Below, in pieces: positions 43,780 to 53,739 of a stretch of 64,000 nt of DNA. The translations under genes and the position numbers were made by a program. The notes beneath the pieces were generated by a model that was not told the origin of the DNA, made no database searches, and saw only the letters and a list, made by a program, of their open reading frames with translations. The stretch covers positions 19,331,515 through 19,395,514 of the forward strand of contig CM077007.1 of the NCBI GenBank assembly GCA_039090855.1. Reading direction: 5' to 3'. This stretch comes from Macrothele yani. Its lineage: Eukaryota; Arthropoda; Arachnida; Araneae; Macrothelidae. Each line of letters begins with the position of its first letter. Within the stretch, counting starts at the first letter, position 1.

Positions 43780-44330
43780 CCCCTCCCAGAAGTTTGTACG
43801 CGCTTAGCTGAATCACCTTGTATGCTATTAAAACAGTTTCTTTACCAAGAATTGTAGATTCACCAATTAGGACAGAAAGTTCATGGTTTTCAGCGATGAG
43901 TTTCGATATTAACTTCTTCCTAAACTCTGATGAAATGTGATTAATTATTTCTGCAGCACTGTAGCGTGAATGGAAAATCATTCCCACATCGAGGCCATTC
44001 TTCTTTTGCAAATTAATTAAATCTTCATGATCAGTGAATGGTCTACCCTTTTTAACTACATAATAGACAGTGTTCAAAATCCTTTCGGTACTCTTAACGA
44101 GATGTGCCTCTTGTTGTAAAGTCAAATTTTCTAATTTCGATTTTTTTAGATTCAGCAAGAATTTTTATGGCCGTATTAATATGCTGAAGATGCTTGATGG
44201 GCTGAAAGCTTGGTTCGTAAAGGCTTTAGTTGCTGCGTTTTTTCTGCACCATTAAACGAAACTTGACAGTTTACCCATTCGTTACACAAAGATAATCCCT
44301 GATGGTTTTGGGGTCCTAAATAGCCCACAG
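43780..44330 (-). pseudogene. hAT-family (ZNF862/KIAA1586-like) transposase fragment
   Basis: A minus-strand frame from 44158 contains NLTLQQEAHLVKSTERILNT, YYVVKKGRPFTDHEDLINLQ, FHSRYSAAEIINHI and a VLIGESTILGKETVLI motif. This fits the hAT-derived protein family with a DUF4371-like region. Upstream (44270-44160) a second frame adds KTQQLKPLRTKLSAHQASSA, typical of the preceding segment, so a frameshift separates them. Both ends are truncated. The remainder of the gene is not visible; the TRIM array lies just beyond its 5' side. Confidence 0.65.
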
Positions 44331-44454
44331 AATAATCATTACACCCTTAAGCAACCATTTTTTTTTTTTTTTTTTGCTATTAACCATTTATGTTGTGACG
44401 TACCTGCCAGCAGGACTCACACGACATAAAGGCAGATAGGAATCAGAATAAAAC

Positions 44455-44526
44455 GTCCGCGTAGCTCAATTGGTAGAGTGACTTATTCCGGAATGAGGGG
44501 ATCCGGGTTCGAATCCTGGCGTGGAC
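44455..44526 (+). promoter_or_regulatory. tRNA-like sequence in LTR 1 of array 1 (Pol III A and B boxes)
   Basis: 72 bp. The acceptor stem GTCCGCG/CGTGGAC pairs at all seven positions (one G-T). The D stem is GCTC/GAGT and the T arm CCGGG-TTCGAAT-CCTGG. The A box is TAGCTCAATTGG and the B box GGTTCGAATCC. The anticodon stem CTTAT/ATGAG leaves a six-base loop TCCGGA, so it is unlikely to be a decoding tRNA. Confidence 0.85.
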
Positions 44527-44880
44527 AGAAATGACGGAGAAATTTACTTCGTTATAATGGCGCCCGAACTATCCGGATGACCCGACCGTTCAAAATCTCG
44601 CAATGGTGTGATGTAATTTCCACACCGCGAGATAGGAAAAATCAGAGAATCCCTTCTCCAGCGCTTCGAAAAATAAAAGTGTGTGACGTCGCATTCCACA
44701 CACCAGATTGACTGGGAGTTCTCAAGTGCACGTTCTATAGTGGATGGCTGCCTGCAACGATTCATGGTCACGGCTGACCCGTGGGCTATGCCCCCGGCCC
44801 TCTTTGGGGGGGGGGGGAGATGTCACGTACCTGCCAGCAGGACGCACACGACATAAAGGCAGATAGTAGTCAGAACAAAC

Positions 44881-44952
44881 GTCCGCGTAGCTCAATTGGT
44901 AGAGTGACTTATTCCGGAATGAGGGGATCCGGGTTCGAATCCTGGCGTGGAC
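44881..44952 (+). promoter_or_regulatory. tRNA-like sequence in LTR 2 of array 1
   Basis: Identical to the one at 44455. No run of four T lies downstream before the next LTR, so a Pol III transcript would pass through the internal region. Confidence 0.85.
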
Positions 44953-45305
44953 AGAAATGACGGAGAAATTTACTTCGTTATAATGGCGCCCGAACTATCC
45001 GGATGACCCGACCGTTCAAAATCTCGCAATGGTGTGATGTTATTTCCACACCGCGAGATAGGAAAAATCAGAGAATCCCTTCTCCAGCGCTTCGAAAAAT
45101 AAATGTGTGTGACGTTGCATTCCACACACCAGATTGACTGAAAGTTCTCAAGTGCACGTTCTACAGCGGATGGCTGCCTGCAACGATTCATGGTCACGGC
45201 TGACCCGTGGGCCATGCCCCCGGCCCTCTTTGGGGGGAGGGGAGATGTGACGTACCTGCCAGCAAGACGCACACGACATAAAGGCAGATAGTAGTCAGAA
45301 CAAAC

Positions 45306-45377
45306 GTCCGCGTAGCTCAATTGGTAGAGTGACTTATTCCGGAATGAGGGGATCCGGGTTCGAATCCTGGCGTGGAC
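45306..45377 (+). promoter_or_regulatory. tRNA-like sequence in LTR 3 of array 1
   Basis: Identical to the other two in this array. The first TTTT run downstream is near 45496, outside the element. Confidence 0.85.
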
Positions 45378-45411
45378 AGAAATGACGGAGAAATTTACTT
45401 CGTTATAATGT

Positions 45412-46227
45412 TTAGTCTTACGATCTAACCACTATTCCTCAGTCTCCGTACAGAAGGATAGTCTTTATTTGTGCGATCGACATTACCTGTTTGGTTTTCA
45501 TTTTCTGCAGTAGATGACGGTCCAGTGATGCTTCTTTCTGAATCATTTTCCTGTTTTCTGAATTTTACTGAAATAGTTAGTAAGCTTATTTTCATTTCGT
45601 CTTTTCATTTTCAAGTGCAACCGATAACCATCACTTGCGAAAATACTACAGTATCACACAAAACAACACAATACATGTATACATGACAGCTGCAAGTAAC
45701 GAACTGAATCTTTTAAACTTATTGCTATTGTCGAACTCCTGTCGGCCGCGATCACTTAACATGAAAGCTCATTCATTCACGAAAGTTGAATTCCTCGACT
45801 ACATTGTCGTCGCGGCGAGTAAAACGTAAGATTTCAACATGATGAGCGACAGGCGGCGAATTTTGAGTCTAGAGCAAGCAAGATCACAAAAAGATGCACG
45901 TGGCAGACGAGGCGCTAATCACATAGTGTAGAATAAATACCCTATGTGACCGGCGCCTACACTGGGTAGTTCAGTCCTGTTATGTTTTCTTTATTATTTT
46001 ATGCTCTGTGTTGACAACCCGAAGGCACTGCGGTAGCATAGTTTCGTCTCAAGTGCTCCCAATAAAATAATTGTTATCTTGTTACACAACAAAGGAGTCA
46101 TTCTGCTACGTTAGGTTTTGTTTAGATAGAAACATAACAAATTAAGGTTACATAAAGCAAATTTAAAAACTAAATATTTACTGTCATTTTGTGAGGCGGG
46201 GCACACCCTGGTTACATAAAAAAAGTA
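45412..46227. other. Unassigned stretch
   Basis: No gene or repeat end recognised. The minus strand near 45420-45560 reads SITGPSSTAENENQTGNV, which might be the 5' continuation of the hAT gene remnant, but similarity is too weak to call. Confidence 0.3.
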
Positions 46228-46258
46228 CCGCGGCGGCGCCCTTGTACAACTACACCAC
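46228..46258 (-). mobile_element. Orphan hAT-like terminus
   Basis: CTTGTACAACTACACCACTG, read in reverse CAGTGGTGTAGTTG, resembles the CAGTGGCGTAGTT ends seen at 26997. No partner found. Confidence 0.35.
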
Positions 46259-46288
46259 TGGCGATATGCTATCCACAATATCCGATCT

Positions 46289-46507
46289 TTTTTTTTTTGA
46301 TTGGAGGTTTAACGACCACCGTGAGCAACTCAATGGGCTATAAGCAGTCGCCCGTCCCTAATTTAGGGTCACTGGTTCCAGGGAAGGGAGAGAGCCAGTG
46401 CCGTAAGACAAACACAACATCCATGCCAGACCGGGATTCGAACCCGGACCCCTTACGGACGAACGATCAGAGGCCAGCGCCTTAGACCACTGCGCCACCG
46501 GGGCGGC
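46289..46507 (-). mobile_element. SINE1, young copy
   Basis: Nearly identical to copy 1, reversed, with intact B box and A box. It has a perfect 13-bp duplication CAATATCCGATCT (46276-46288 and 46508-46520). Confidence 0.93.
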
Positions 46508-46654
46508 CAATATCCGATCTCACTGAAGAACTTCAAAATCAGATCCTCCGGCAGATGATTGAAATTTAACAGTTAATCAAAACTCAAATACCACCACGAA
46601 TCGCTCCTATTACCGGAAATTTTTCGTCATATGGATACGGAAAAAGTGAGAACG

Positions 46655-46800
46655 GAATTTTACCGTTGATATACGAAAGGAATTACGGAAAGGTTTCTGA
46701 AAATTCAAAATGTTCCGTTAACACATCTTAAAAACGGCAATTTCCCTTGAATTAACGAAAGGAATTGCGAAAAGGTTTCTGAAAATTCAGAATTTTCCAG
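46655..46800. repeat. Diverged tandem duplication of about 85 bp
   Basis: ACGAAAGGAATTACGGAAAG and ACGAAAGGAATTGCGAAAAG, each followed by GTTTCTGAAAATTCA, mark two copies. The hAT-N1 copy 3 inserted right after the second. Confidence 0.6.
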
Positions 46801-47293
46801 GTCAAGGCCGGATTTAAGGCCTTGCTGAGCCCCAAGGCTAAGATATTTACGTGGGCCCCGAGGCTAAGACATCTAAGTGGACCCTCAAAGAATTATGACA
46901 AAGAATCATTATGAAATTCGTATCAATATGCTTGTGTATGATACGTACTGCGTTTTTCAAACTAATAAATTATTTGCACAGTTTTCATAACAAGTCACTG
47001 TATTTTCCATTGTTCTCATGTGAACATGAGTTAAAAGCTTAAGATCCCTCGATTTTGTCTTGAATTTTTTTAATGGTTTATACCACGTGTATACTTTTCT
47101 TGGCGCATCCCCCCCCCCGCAGTGTGAAGCCACAGGGAAATTCGACCATTAACGGTTCCAAGTGCAAATTGGGAGGTGAGGGTGGATGGTAGTAAAAAAC
47201 ATGACTCTTTCGCCGACCCCGCTGTACACAGCGTGTGACGTACCTGCCAGCAGGACGCACACGACATAAAGGCAGATAGGAATCAGAATAAAC

Positions 47294-47365
47294 GTCTGCG
47301 TAGCTCAGTTGGTAGAGCGACTTGTTCCGGAATAAGCGGCCTCGGGTTCGAATCCCGGCGTAGAC
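47294..47365 (+). promoter_or_regulatory. tRNA-like sequence in LTR 1 of array 2
   Basis: 72 bp. The acceptor stem GTCTGCG/CGTAGAC, D stem GCTC/GAGC (perfect), anticodon stem CTTGT/ATAAG and T arm TCGGG-TTCGAAT-CCCGG all pair. Relative to array 1, acceptor pair 4 is T-A instead of C-G, so both sides changed together. Confidence 0.87.
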
Positions 47366-47716
47366 CAAAAATGACGGAGAAATTTACTTCGTTATAATGG
47401 CGCCCGAACGATCCGGATGACCCGGCCGTTCAAAATCTCGCATTGGTGTGATGTTATTTCCACACCGCCAGACAGGAAAAATCAGAGAATCCCTTCTCCA
47501 GCGCTTCGAAAAATAAAAATGTGTGATGTTGCATTCCACACAGCAGATTGACTGGGAGTTCTCAAGTGCACGTTCTACAGTGGATGGCTGCCTGCAACGA
47601 TTCATGGTCACAGCTGACCCGTGGGCCATGCCCCCGGCCCTCGTTCGGGGGGGAGATGTGACGTACCTGCCAGCAGGACGCACACGACATAAAGGCAGAT
47701 AGGAATCAGAATAAAC

Positions 47717-47788
47717 GTCTGCGTAGCTCAGTTGGTAGAGCGACTTGTTCCGGAATAAGCGGCTTCGGGTTCGAATCCCGGCGTAGAC
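47717..47788 (+). promoter_or_regulatory. tRNA-like sequence in LTR 2 of array 2
   Basis: Differs from 47294-47365 only in the variable-loop region (GGCTTC for GGCCTC). All stems are intact. Confidence 0.87.
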
Positions 47789-47848
47789 CAAAAATGACGG
47801 AGAAATTTACTTCGTTATAAGCGACATGAAACCTTTACCTTTTGTAAA

Positions 47849-48072
47849 GCCGCCCCCGGTGGCGCAGTGATCTAAGCGATGGCCTCTCATCATTCGTCCG
47901 AAAGGGCTCCCGGTTCGAATCGGGGGTGAGGCATGGATGTAGTGTTGGTCTTACGGCACTGGCTCTCTCCCTTCCCTGGAACCAGTGACCCTAAATTAGA
48001 GACGGGCGACTGCTTATATCCCCTTGAGTTGCTCACGGTGGTTGTTAAACCTCCAATCAACAACAACAACAA
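47849..48072 (+). mobile_element. SINE1 inside hAT-N1
   Basis: Full-length head and body. The tail is CAACAACAACAACAAC instead of poly-A. The flanks CCTTTTGTAA and CCCTTTGTAA form an imperfect 10-bp duplication. It lies 29 bp after the TRIM array. Confidence 0.88.
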
Positions 48073-48303
48073 CCCTTTGTAAGTCATTGCCTTGAAATCT
48101 GTTTGTCTACCAGGCTCTGCTTCTGACCAAGTGGCAATCATACCAGGCAAAAAAGTAAAACTCTTTTATAAACCTCTTTCTCTCTCTACTTGTCTATCTA
48201 TTATATATCCACGCATATTTCATGGGCCCTTGGTCATTGTGGGCCCCAAGGCTATAGCCTCTACAGACCCCAGCCCCGCCCTTAATCCAGCCCTTTTCCA
48301 GGT

Positions 48304-48704
48304 GTACAAAAATCTGAGATTCAGGTTTCTTTCAGACATTTCACGGAAAAGGTTGTATCAGAAATATGCTTCGTTAATTTACGAAAGTAGCCTAATCATG
48401 TAAAGTGGCTCGTGAATTTCAGAAAATTTTGGACAGTGTCTTAGCAGCAAAATTTAAAGAAGCAGACGTGGACGTCTAGATTTATCGTAATACTAGTGAC
48501 AAAACATTTCAGATTTGGAAGTCAGAGTCAGTGGCGAGTTTCAAGAGTATCGGCATCCAAGTTCAGCACCAAAGTAAACTTGTTGACCTTTTACTTAAAA
48601 TTTGGAAGGTCCTAAAAGAACGCAAAATTGTATTTGCTCTCGCCAGAATCAGACGCTGATGAATTTACTATTGTACCTAAGAGAAAAGCTTAGTCTCCCA
48701 TATC
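48304..48704. other. Unassigned stretch
   Basis: No domain recognised; the frames do not resemble a known family. Confidence 0.3.
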
Positions 48705-49434
48705 ATCATCATCATCATTGTCAACCATTATCAATCCACTGCTGGACGAAGGTCTCCCCAAATTTCCTCCACAACGGTCTGTCTTGTGCCAGTCTCCTCC
48801 ATGTCACTCCCGCATACTTTCGAATTTCATCCACCCATCTCCCACGTGGTCTTCTTCTGGGTCTTTTCCTGTCCCTTGGAATCCAATCTAAAATTTCGGC
48901 TGTCCATCGATGGTCTGTCCTTCTGGCAGTATGTCCAGCCCAGTGCCATTTCAGGGATTTAACACTGATCATGATGTCTTCCACTCTTGTCATTTTTTGG
49001 ATCAACGAGTTCCTCTTCTTATCTCTCCTGGTTACACCAAGCCTGCACCTCTCCATGCTTTTTTGAGTTGTCTGCAGCCTTTGTATGTCTCTTTTAGTTA
49101 AGGTCCACGTCTCTGCACCACACGTAAACACTGGAAGGATGCATTGATCAAACACTTTTCTTTTAAGACATAATGGCATATTGCTCTTGAAAATTATGCT
49201 GTTTCTTCCAAAAGCTCTTCAGGCAGGTTTTGTACGCCGATTAATTTCTTCATCAATGTGACCCTCACTTGATATCTGCTGTCCAAGATAAACGTACGTG
49301 TCTGTTATCTCCAGCTTTTCTCCATCAATCGATAAATCTTCATTTCTTGTAAAAACATTGAACATCACTTTTGTCTTCTGAAAGTTCATTTTTAATCCCA
49401 CTTCTTTACTCTTGTCAGCAAGTTCCTGTATCAT
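48705..49434 (-). pseudogene. RTE-type LINE, C-terminal part of the reverse transcriptase ORF
   Basis: The best preserved of three RTE tails. From 49434 the reading is GLKMNFQKTKVMFNVF, DTYVYLGQQISSEGHIDEEI and INRRTKPA, then an in-frame TGA. It continues in the same frame with CGAETWTLTKRDIQRLQTTQ, AGHTARRTDHRWTAEILDWI, RPRGRWVDEIRKYAG and a QWIDNG end. The motifs belong to the thumb and C-terminal region of RTE-like reverse transcriptases; palm motifs and the endonuclease are absent (5' truncation). It ends in (ATG)n, seen as CATCATCATCATCATTG at 48704. Confidence 0.85.
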
Positions 49435-49727
49435 ACTCTGCAGCTGTCTCCCATATAAGATTAAAATAATTTCTTATTTATTACACAGCATGCTGTTGCA
49501 CCCTTTTTTTTTTCAGCACTTTTCCGGAAAAATGGTGCTTTCAAAGACAAATCTGACATTTTGCCGTCCCCAAATTCACCTAGCTAAACTGCAATCCAGG
49601 CAACTAATCCCATCCTCACAACAATAACTTGGGCCATTCTTTTTTAAGGAGGAGTGGGACAAACTACCAAATCTTAACATGCAACATTAAAACAAAACAA
49701 TAAACATAATTTTCTGCCAATTCTATA

Positions 49728-50949
49728 TAGGTCGTTCAAAAACTAATGAGACTGACGTCATAGCGCCAAAACAAACCCACACAGAAAACTTCAGCTGCTT
49801 GTGTCGGACCACCTGCAAGGTCAGTCACGTGACGACGAGTCATCCGCTATTTCATTCCTGTAATATACCTAAGAACCTTGTAGTATACGACGTGAAGTTC
49901 AGACGTGTTTCTGTAACCCAGTACGGTTTTAAAACTAGAGCAAAGAGCAGCTGTAAACTTTTGCGTGCGTTTGAGTAAAACCGCCACAGAAATGCACGAA
50001 ATGATTAAAACAGCCTATAAGGAAGATGCCTTGTCTCGTGTAATAGTTTTTGAGTGGTACAAGAAATTGGTGAAGAGTGTCTGAAAGATGCGCCACGCTC
50101 CGGTAGGTCTTCGACATTGGCTATGGAGGTTAATGTCAATACCATCGCGGCATTCCTGCGCGAAGACTGTCGAATGACAATTGAGGGGGTAGCTCATATG
50201 ATGCAAATGTCCGTTGGTTTCGTTGAAGACATTGTGAGAAACCGGTTGGGGTACCGAAAAGTCGCTGCAAGGTGGATTTCCCACTTGCTCACGGATGAAC
50301 ACAAGGCAAAGCGTGTTATCATCCAGTGGAAGAGCCGGCTATACGACGTGAGCAACCTTTTTTGGATCGAGTGGGCACATGTGATGATGAAATACTTTCT
50401 CAGCATTTCGATCCGGAAACAAAACAACAGAGCACCCAATGGAAACATCCAGAATCTCCGATCAAAGAAAGCAAAGGTTCAAGCAAGTGCAGCGAAGATC
50501 ATGCACCTGGATTTCTTCGATTAAAAGGGAATTGTGTACGACCATGTTGTTCCACAAGGAAAAAGTGTTACCGGTGCCTATTATTCTGAAGTTCTCAAAG
50601 GTCCTCTAAAGAAATCACCCCCTCCAATACGCCCAGAATATGCTCAGACTGGTTGGATTCTGCATCAAGATAATGCTCCTGCACATCGTGCTTTCCTTAC
50701 CCAACACGTTATCCAAGATCTAGGCATCGAAATGATGGCGCACTTTCCGTATTCACCGGACCTCGCGCCATGTTACTTCCACCTATTGCCTGAAGTGAAA
50801 AAACAACATCGTGGGCGTCAGTATGTATCAAGTACTGAACTGAACCATGCTGTGATGGGTATCCTGAGCTACATATCAAAAAGAGCTTTGATCACACCTT
50901 CCGGAAGCGGTATTATCGGGCGGGTTCCGATTTGGGTTCACCCGGCGTA
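49728..50949 (+). mobile_element. Mariner-type element with a left terminus
   Basis: TAGGTCGTTCAAAAACTAAT follows a TATA stretch and resembles a mariner inverted repeat. The gene runs rightwards. No matching right end is visible near 50950-51120. Confidence 0.65.
49930..50949 (+). pseudogene. Mariner transposase with a lost catalytic Asp
   Basis: The start region reads LEQRAAVNFCVRLSKTATEM and MIKTAYKEDALSRVIVFEWY, then shifts frame. KDAPRSGRSST and the second helix-turn-helix (MTIEGVAHMMQMSVGFVEDI) follow. The catalytic part spans three frames: VGTCDDEILSQHF (first Asp region), GWILHQDNAPAHRAFLTQHV (second Asp) and YSPDLAPCYFHLLPEVKK. In the last motif the expected third Asp is Tyr. Frameshifts near 50070, 50330 and 50520 and the missing Asp make it non-functional. 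Confidence 0.87.
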
Positions 50950-53054
50950 ATATTGGGAACCAAGGGGGTGTCAAGTGGATTGTGATTCTGCAATTCCCTG
51001 ATTTAGGGCTGACGCAGCTTCAGGATCCACTGACGGGGCGTTGTGATTCACACAGCAGATTTTCCTTTGGGAGTCAAAGGGTCTGCTGTGTGCCGCAATG
51101 TTTTCGTGAACGTCTAGAATTTAAAAAAAAACATAAGTGAAATAATTCCTGAGTCACTGCCGTAAAATATATATTATCTCCAAAAATCCAGGGTTGAGCA
51201 CACAATTTGCAACTAAAGAAGAACTCATGATAGTAGGTAGGAAAATTAACATAGAAAAGAATTTATTAGTTATGTTTCGGCATAATAATAAAGATACACA
51301 CACAATAGTTTAGGACCCTGTGCTCATTACTTCAAGTATATGTAAGTTGTTCTATGTAGGTGTTAAACTTGCAGTCACCTTTTAATCATTTATATTTATA
51401 TAAACACTTCGCTAAAATAACACACGATACTAGCAAAAATTATACCAATTTTCTGACAGGAACTTGTGCTTATTGACTACTCTCTTATAAAAAAAAACAT
51501 TAATTCTAACGGAAGACTTTCGTATGCACTGATCGATAAACACATATTATGAGGGGACACCAAAAGAAAGAATAGGATGGATTTCCTACCTTAAATTCCC
51601 AATCTTGACTGGATGTTGCACTGCTACTCCCATACCACACGGAAGAAATGGAACCACATGAAAGTCCAGTTTTTTTGTCATCACTTATCGTCCGTAAAAC
51701 ACTTCTATCGCTGTTCTTCCACCAAGGGTACTGGTCTGCGCTGTGTGTCCCGGTCCGTCATAATTGTTGTAGGCCCTCATCGTCCTTAGCAGGGTCCCTT
51801 TCCCTGTGAATCTCGGTTGGGATCCTCCATCCGCGTCGGGAAACGGTACGCAGGTACGGATGCTTAGTCCTGCCGTAGTATTTGGCAGCGATTAAGTTGC
51901 CAGTCTCTAATAAATCACAGCTGTGACCAAGTTTTGAGCCAAGCAAAAATAAAACCGAAATGCAGGCCAAAAGCAAAGTTTTACATAGCAGCTCCTAGGT
52001 GACAGTCATGAAGGAAAGTCACCAACATTCACGGCATAAAAAAACCAAGTGACAAGTCACAAGGAATAAAAGAGTGAAAGTGATGCACGCCGTGAAAAAA
52101 GTAAAAGTGACGAAGTGATTCTCTTCCCTTGGAAAATTTTCGACAACCCCCAAGAAGACCCACATTACCTCAAAATATCCCATCATCCAATCGCTAGCTG
52201 GGAAACGCAAGCCTCCCTGAATTAAATTTCCAAGTCTAAATTCTACTGGTCAGAGAATTAACATTTGGTTCATCCATTCGTTAGGGGTCAAAATTGCTGG
52301 TACCCGTTCCCGCTAAAATTCTGAGAACAGCTCTTCAAGTTACGTTAGCCGCGTGATATAACCACCGGGGCATAAATCCAAACCCAATAAATCTGTTAGT
52401 TTCGGTTCCAAAAGTCTGACTTCTCGAACTACACTTTGTGGAAGCCAGACACGGTGGACACCTTGATGACCCCAATAAAACATACTACAAAGTCGGTTCG
52501 CCGATGGATGACGCCACCGCTCATTCTAAGCGACGCCTTGTGCGGGAAGAGGGAGACAAAGAAGCAAAAAAAGAAGAATCACCCGAAAGTGGGGCTAATG
52601 GCAAAATAAAATAAAAAGTAAAAACGTACTCTTTCCTCAAAAATTACCCGAATTAATAAAAATGAATAAATAAATAAATAATTTGGAAACTGATTTTCCA
52701 CCTAAATGTGCAGCCTCGAGTAGCGAGCGCTGTCACAGCGGATAGAAAGGTAGGGCATTCAGGTAGAGGGAGAATAATTCAAAAGTATGTAAGTGTAGTA
52801 TGTTTACTGCATTACACTTCTGTTCATGTAAAATCTGTCTCGTTACTTTTTTAACGATCCTCGTGCAATGAATTCTCGTCGCAGTTTTAACCGAATAAAG
52901 CAAAAATGTATTATTTTAAAGTAATAAAATGTAATTATTTGGGAATGTAAAAATTATTAGAGGAGCAGCCTACTACCGAAGTTCCGCCGATGACCATCCT
53001 AACGTCCACGTACCTTTAGCAGCTGTGCCATTGGATTTTTTTTATATTCTTTTT
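50950..53054. other. Unassigned 2.1-kb stretch
   Basis: No protein family recognised. A minus-strand frame (51976-51758, 72 aa) starts MLLACISVLFLLGSKLGHSC, which looks like a signal peptide, but it has no other recognisable feature and may be chance. (AAAT)n-like sequence occurs at 52660-52685. Confidence 0.3.
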
Positions 53055-53263
53055 TTACTGAGAGTTTAAAAACCACCATGAGCAACTTAATGGGCTATAA
53101 GCTGTCACCCGTCCCTAATTTAGAGCCACGGGTTCCAGGAAAGGTACCGAGCCAGTGCCGTAAGACAAACACAACATTCATGCTCCACTGGGATTCGAAC
53201 CCGGACCGACCTCGAATGAATAGTCAGATGCCACACTTAGACCACTGAGCCACCGGGGCGGCG
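53055..53263 (-). mobile_element. SINE1, diverged
   Basis: AGAGTTTAAAAACCACCATG, CCCGTCCCTAATTTAGAGCC, GGGATTCGAACCCGG and GAGCCACCGGGGCGGC are present; T runs at 53037-53056 are the old tail. Confidence 0.88.
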
Positions 53264-53739
53264 CGATATTGTACGGAATGATATTTTACTGAGGTCTTTA
53301 CGTGTATACACGTTTTTACCACACAGTTGGCATTCAAAAACAAAACAATGCAATACAAAAAATCGGTTTTGACTGAAAATAAAGGTGCTTTTAACCATAG
53401 ACAACGACTACGTCGGGGCTCAGTACCCAACAAAGAATTGTAAAAAAATTAAAGCTTAGAAATAAAAATGAAAAAGAAAACAAACTTTTAATTCAGCAAT
53501 TTGAGATTTTTGAAGATTAGCAAGAAATCAGAAGTTTAGCGGACACATCCCATCCTTATGAAACAATAAAGATGACACCGAATTTTCGGTTGTAATCAGC
53601 GCATCTTTTGAATCCTTTCTGGTGCGAATTAAATTTATCAAAGTCAATGTAACCTTAGGTTAGAATCACAACCGCATTTCTACAATCGATAAAATATCCA
53701 GAAATAGAACCAGCTACTTACTTCCACCAGCGGCTAAAA

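Larger units (their letters stand above)
44394..45407 (+). mobile_element. TRIM array 1: LTR-internal-LTR-internal-LTR with a tRNA-like sequence in each LTR
   Basis: Three LTRs (44394-44556, 44821-44982, 45246-45407; 162-163 bp, TGTGACGTACC...CGTTATA; the second begins TGTCACG) alternate with two internal regions of about 264 bp. Each internal region starts, one base after the LTR, with TGGCGCCCGAAC (44558, 44984), a primer-binding site complementary to the 3' end of tRNA-Lys over 12 bases. Each ends in a purine tract such as GGGGGGAGGGGAGA just before the next LTR. A 4-bp duplication ATGT (44390-44393 and 45408-45411) flanks the whole array. No gag or pol is present. The tandem form is what unequal LTR recombination produces. 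Frames across it are not genes. Confidence 0.85.
47234..47819 (+). mobile_element. TRIM array 2: LTR-internal-LTR
   Basis: LTRs at 47234-47396 and 47657-47819 (163 bp each) and a 260-bp internal region, with primer-binding site TGGCGCCCGAAC at 47398 and purine tract GGGGGGAGA before the second LTR. AGCG (47230-47233 and 47820-47823) flanks it. The homologous hAT copy at 11555-11582 shows the empty site with one AGCG, which proves the boundaries. The two LTRs differ by about one base, so it is a recent single insertion. Confidence 0.9.
46803..48295 (+). mobile_element. Non-autonomous hAT-N1, copy 3, host to a TRIM array and a SINE
   Basis: The left end CAAGGCCGGATTTAAGGCC and right end CCTTAATCCAGCCCTT are decayed versions of the 10990 copy. 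A perfect 8-bp duplication TTCCAGGT (46795-46802 and 48296-48303) confirms the limits. Interior segments (CACAGGGAAATTCGACCATT and following) align in order with 11455-11780, interrupted by the TRIM array at 47234 and the SINE1 at 47849. Confidence 0.9.

Noticed and set aside
44455..44526. A functional tRNA gene
   Set aside because: Stems pair well, but the anticodon loop has six bases and cannot place a normal anticodon. It lies inside an LTR in every copy, and no TTTT terminator follows.
44544..45320. Overlapping frames (75-135 aa) with a repeated MNRCRQPS-type string
   Set aside because: They span LTR, tRNA-like and internal TRIM sequence and repeat with the array. There is no gag or pol motif, so they are not treated as coding.
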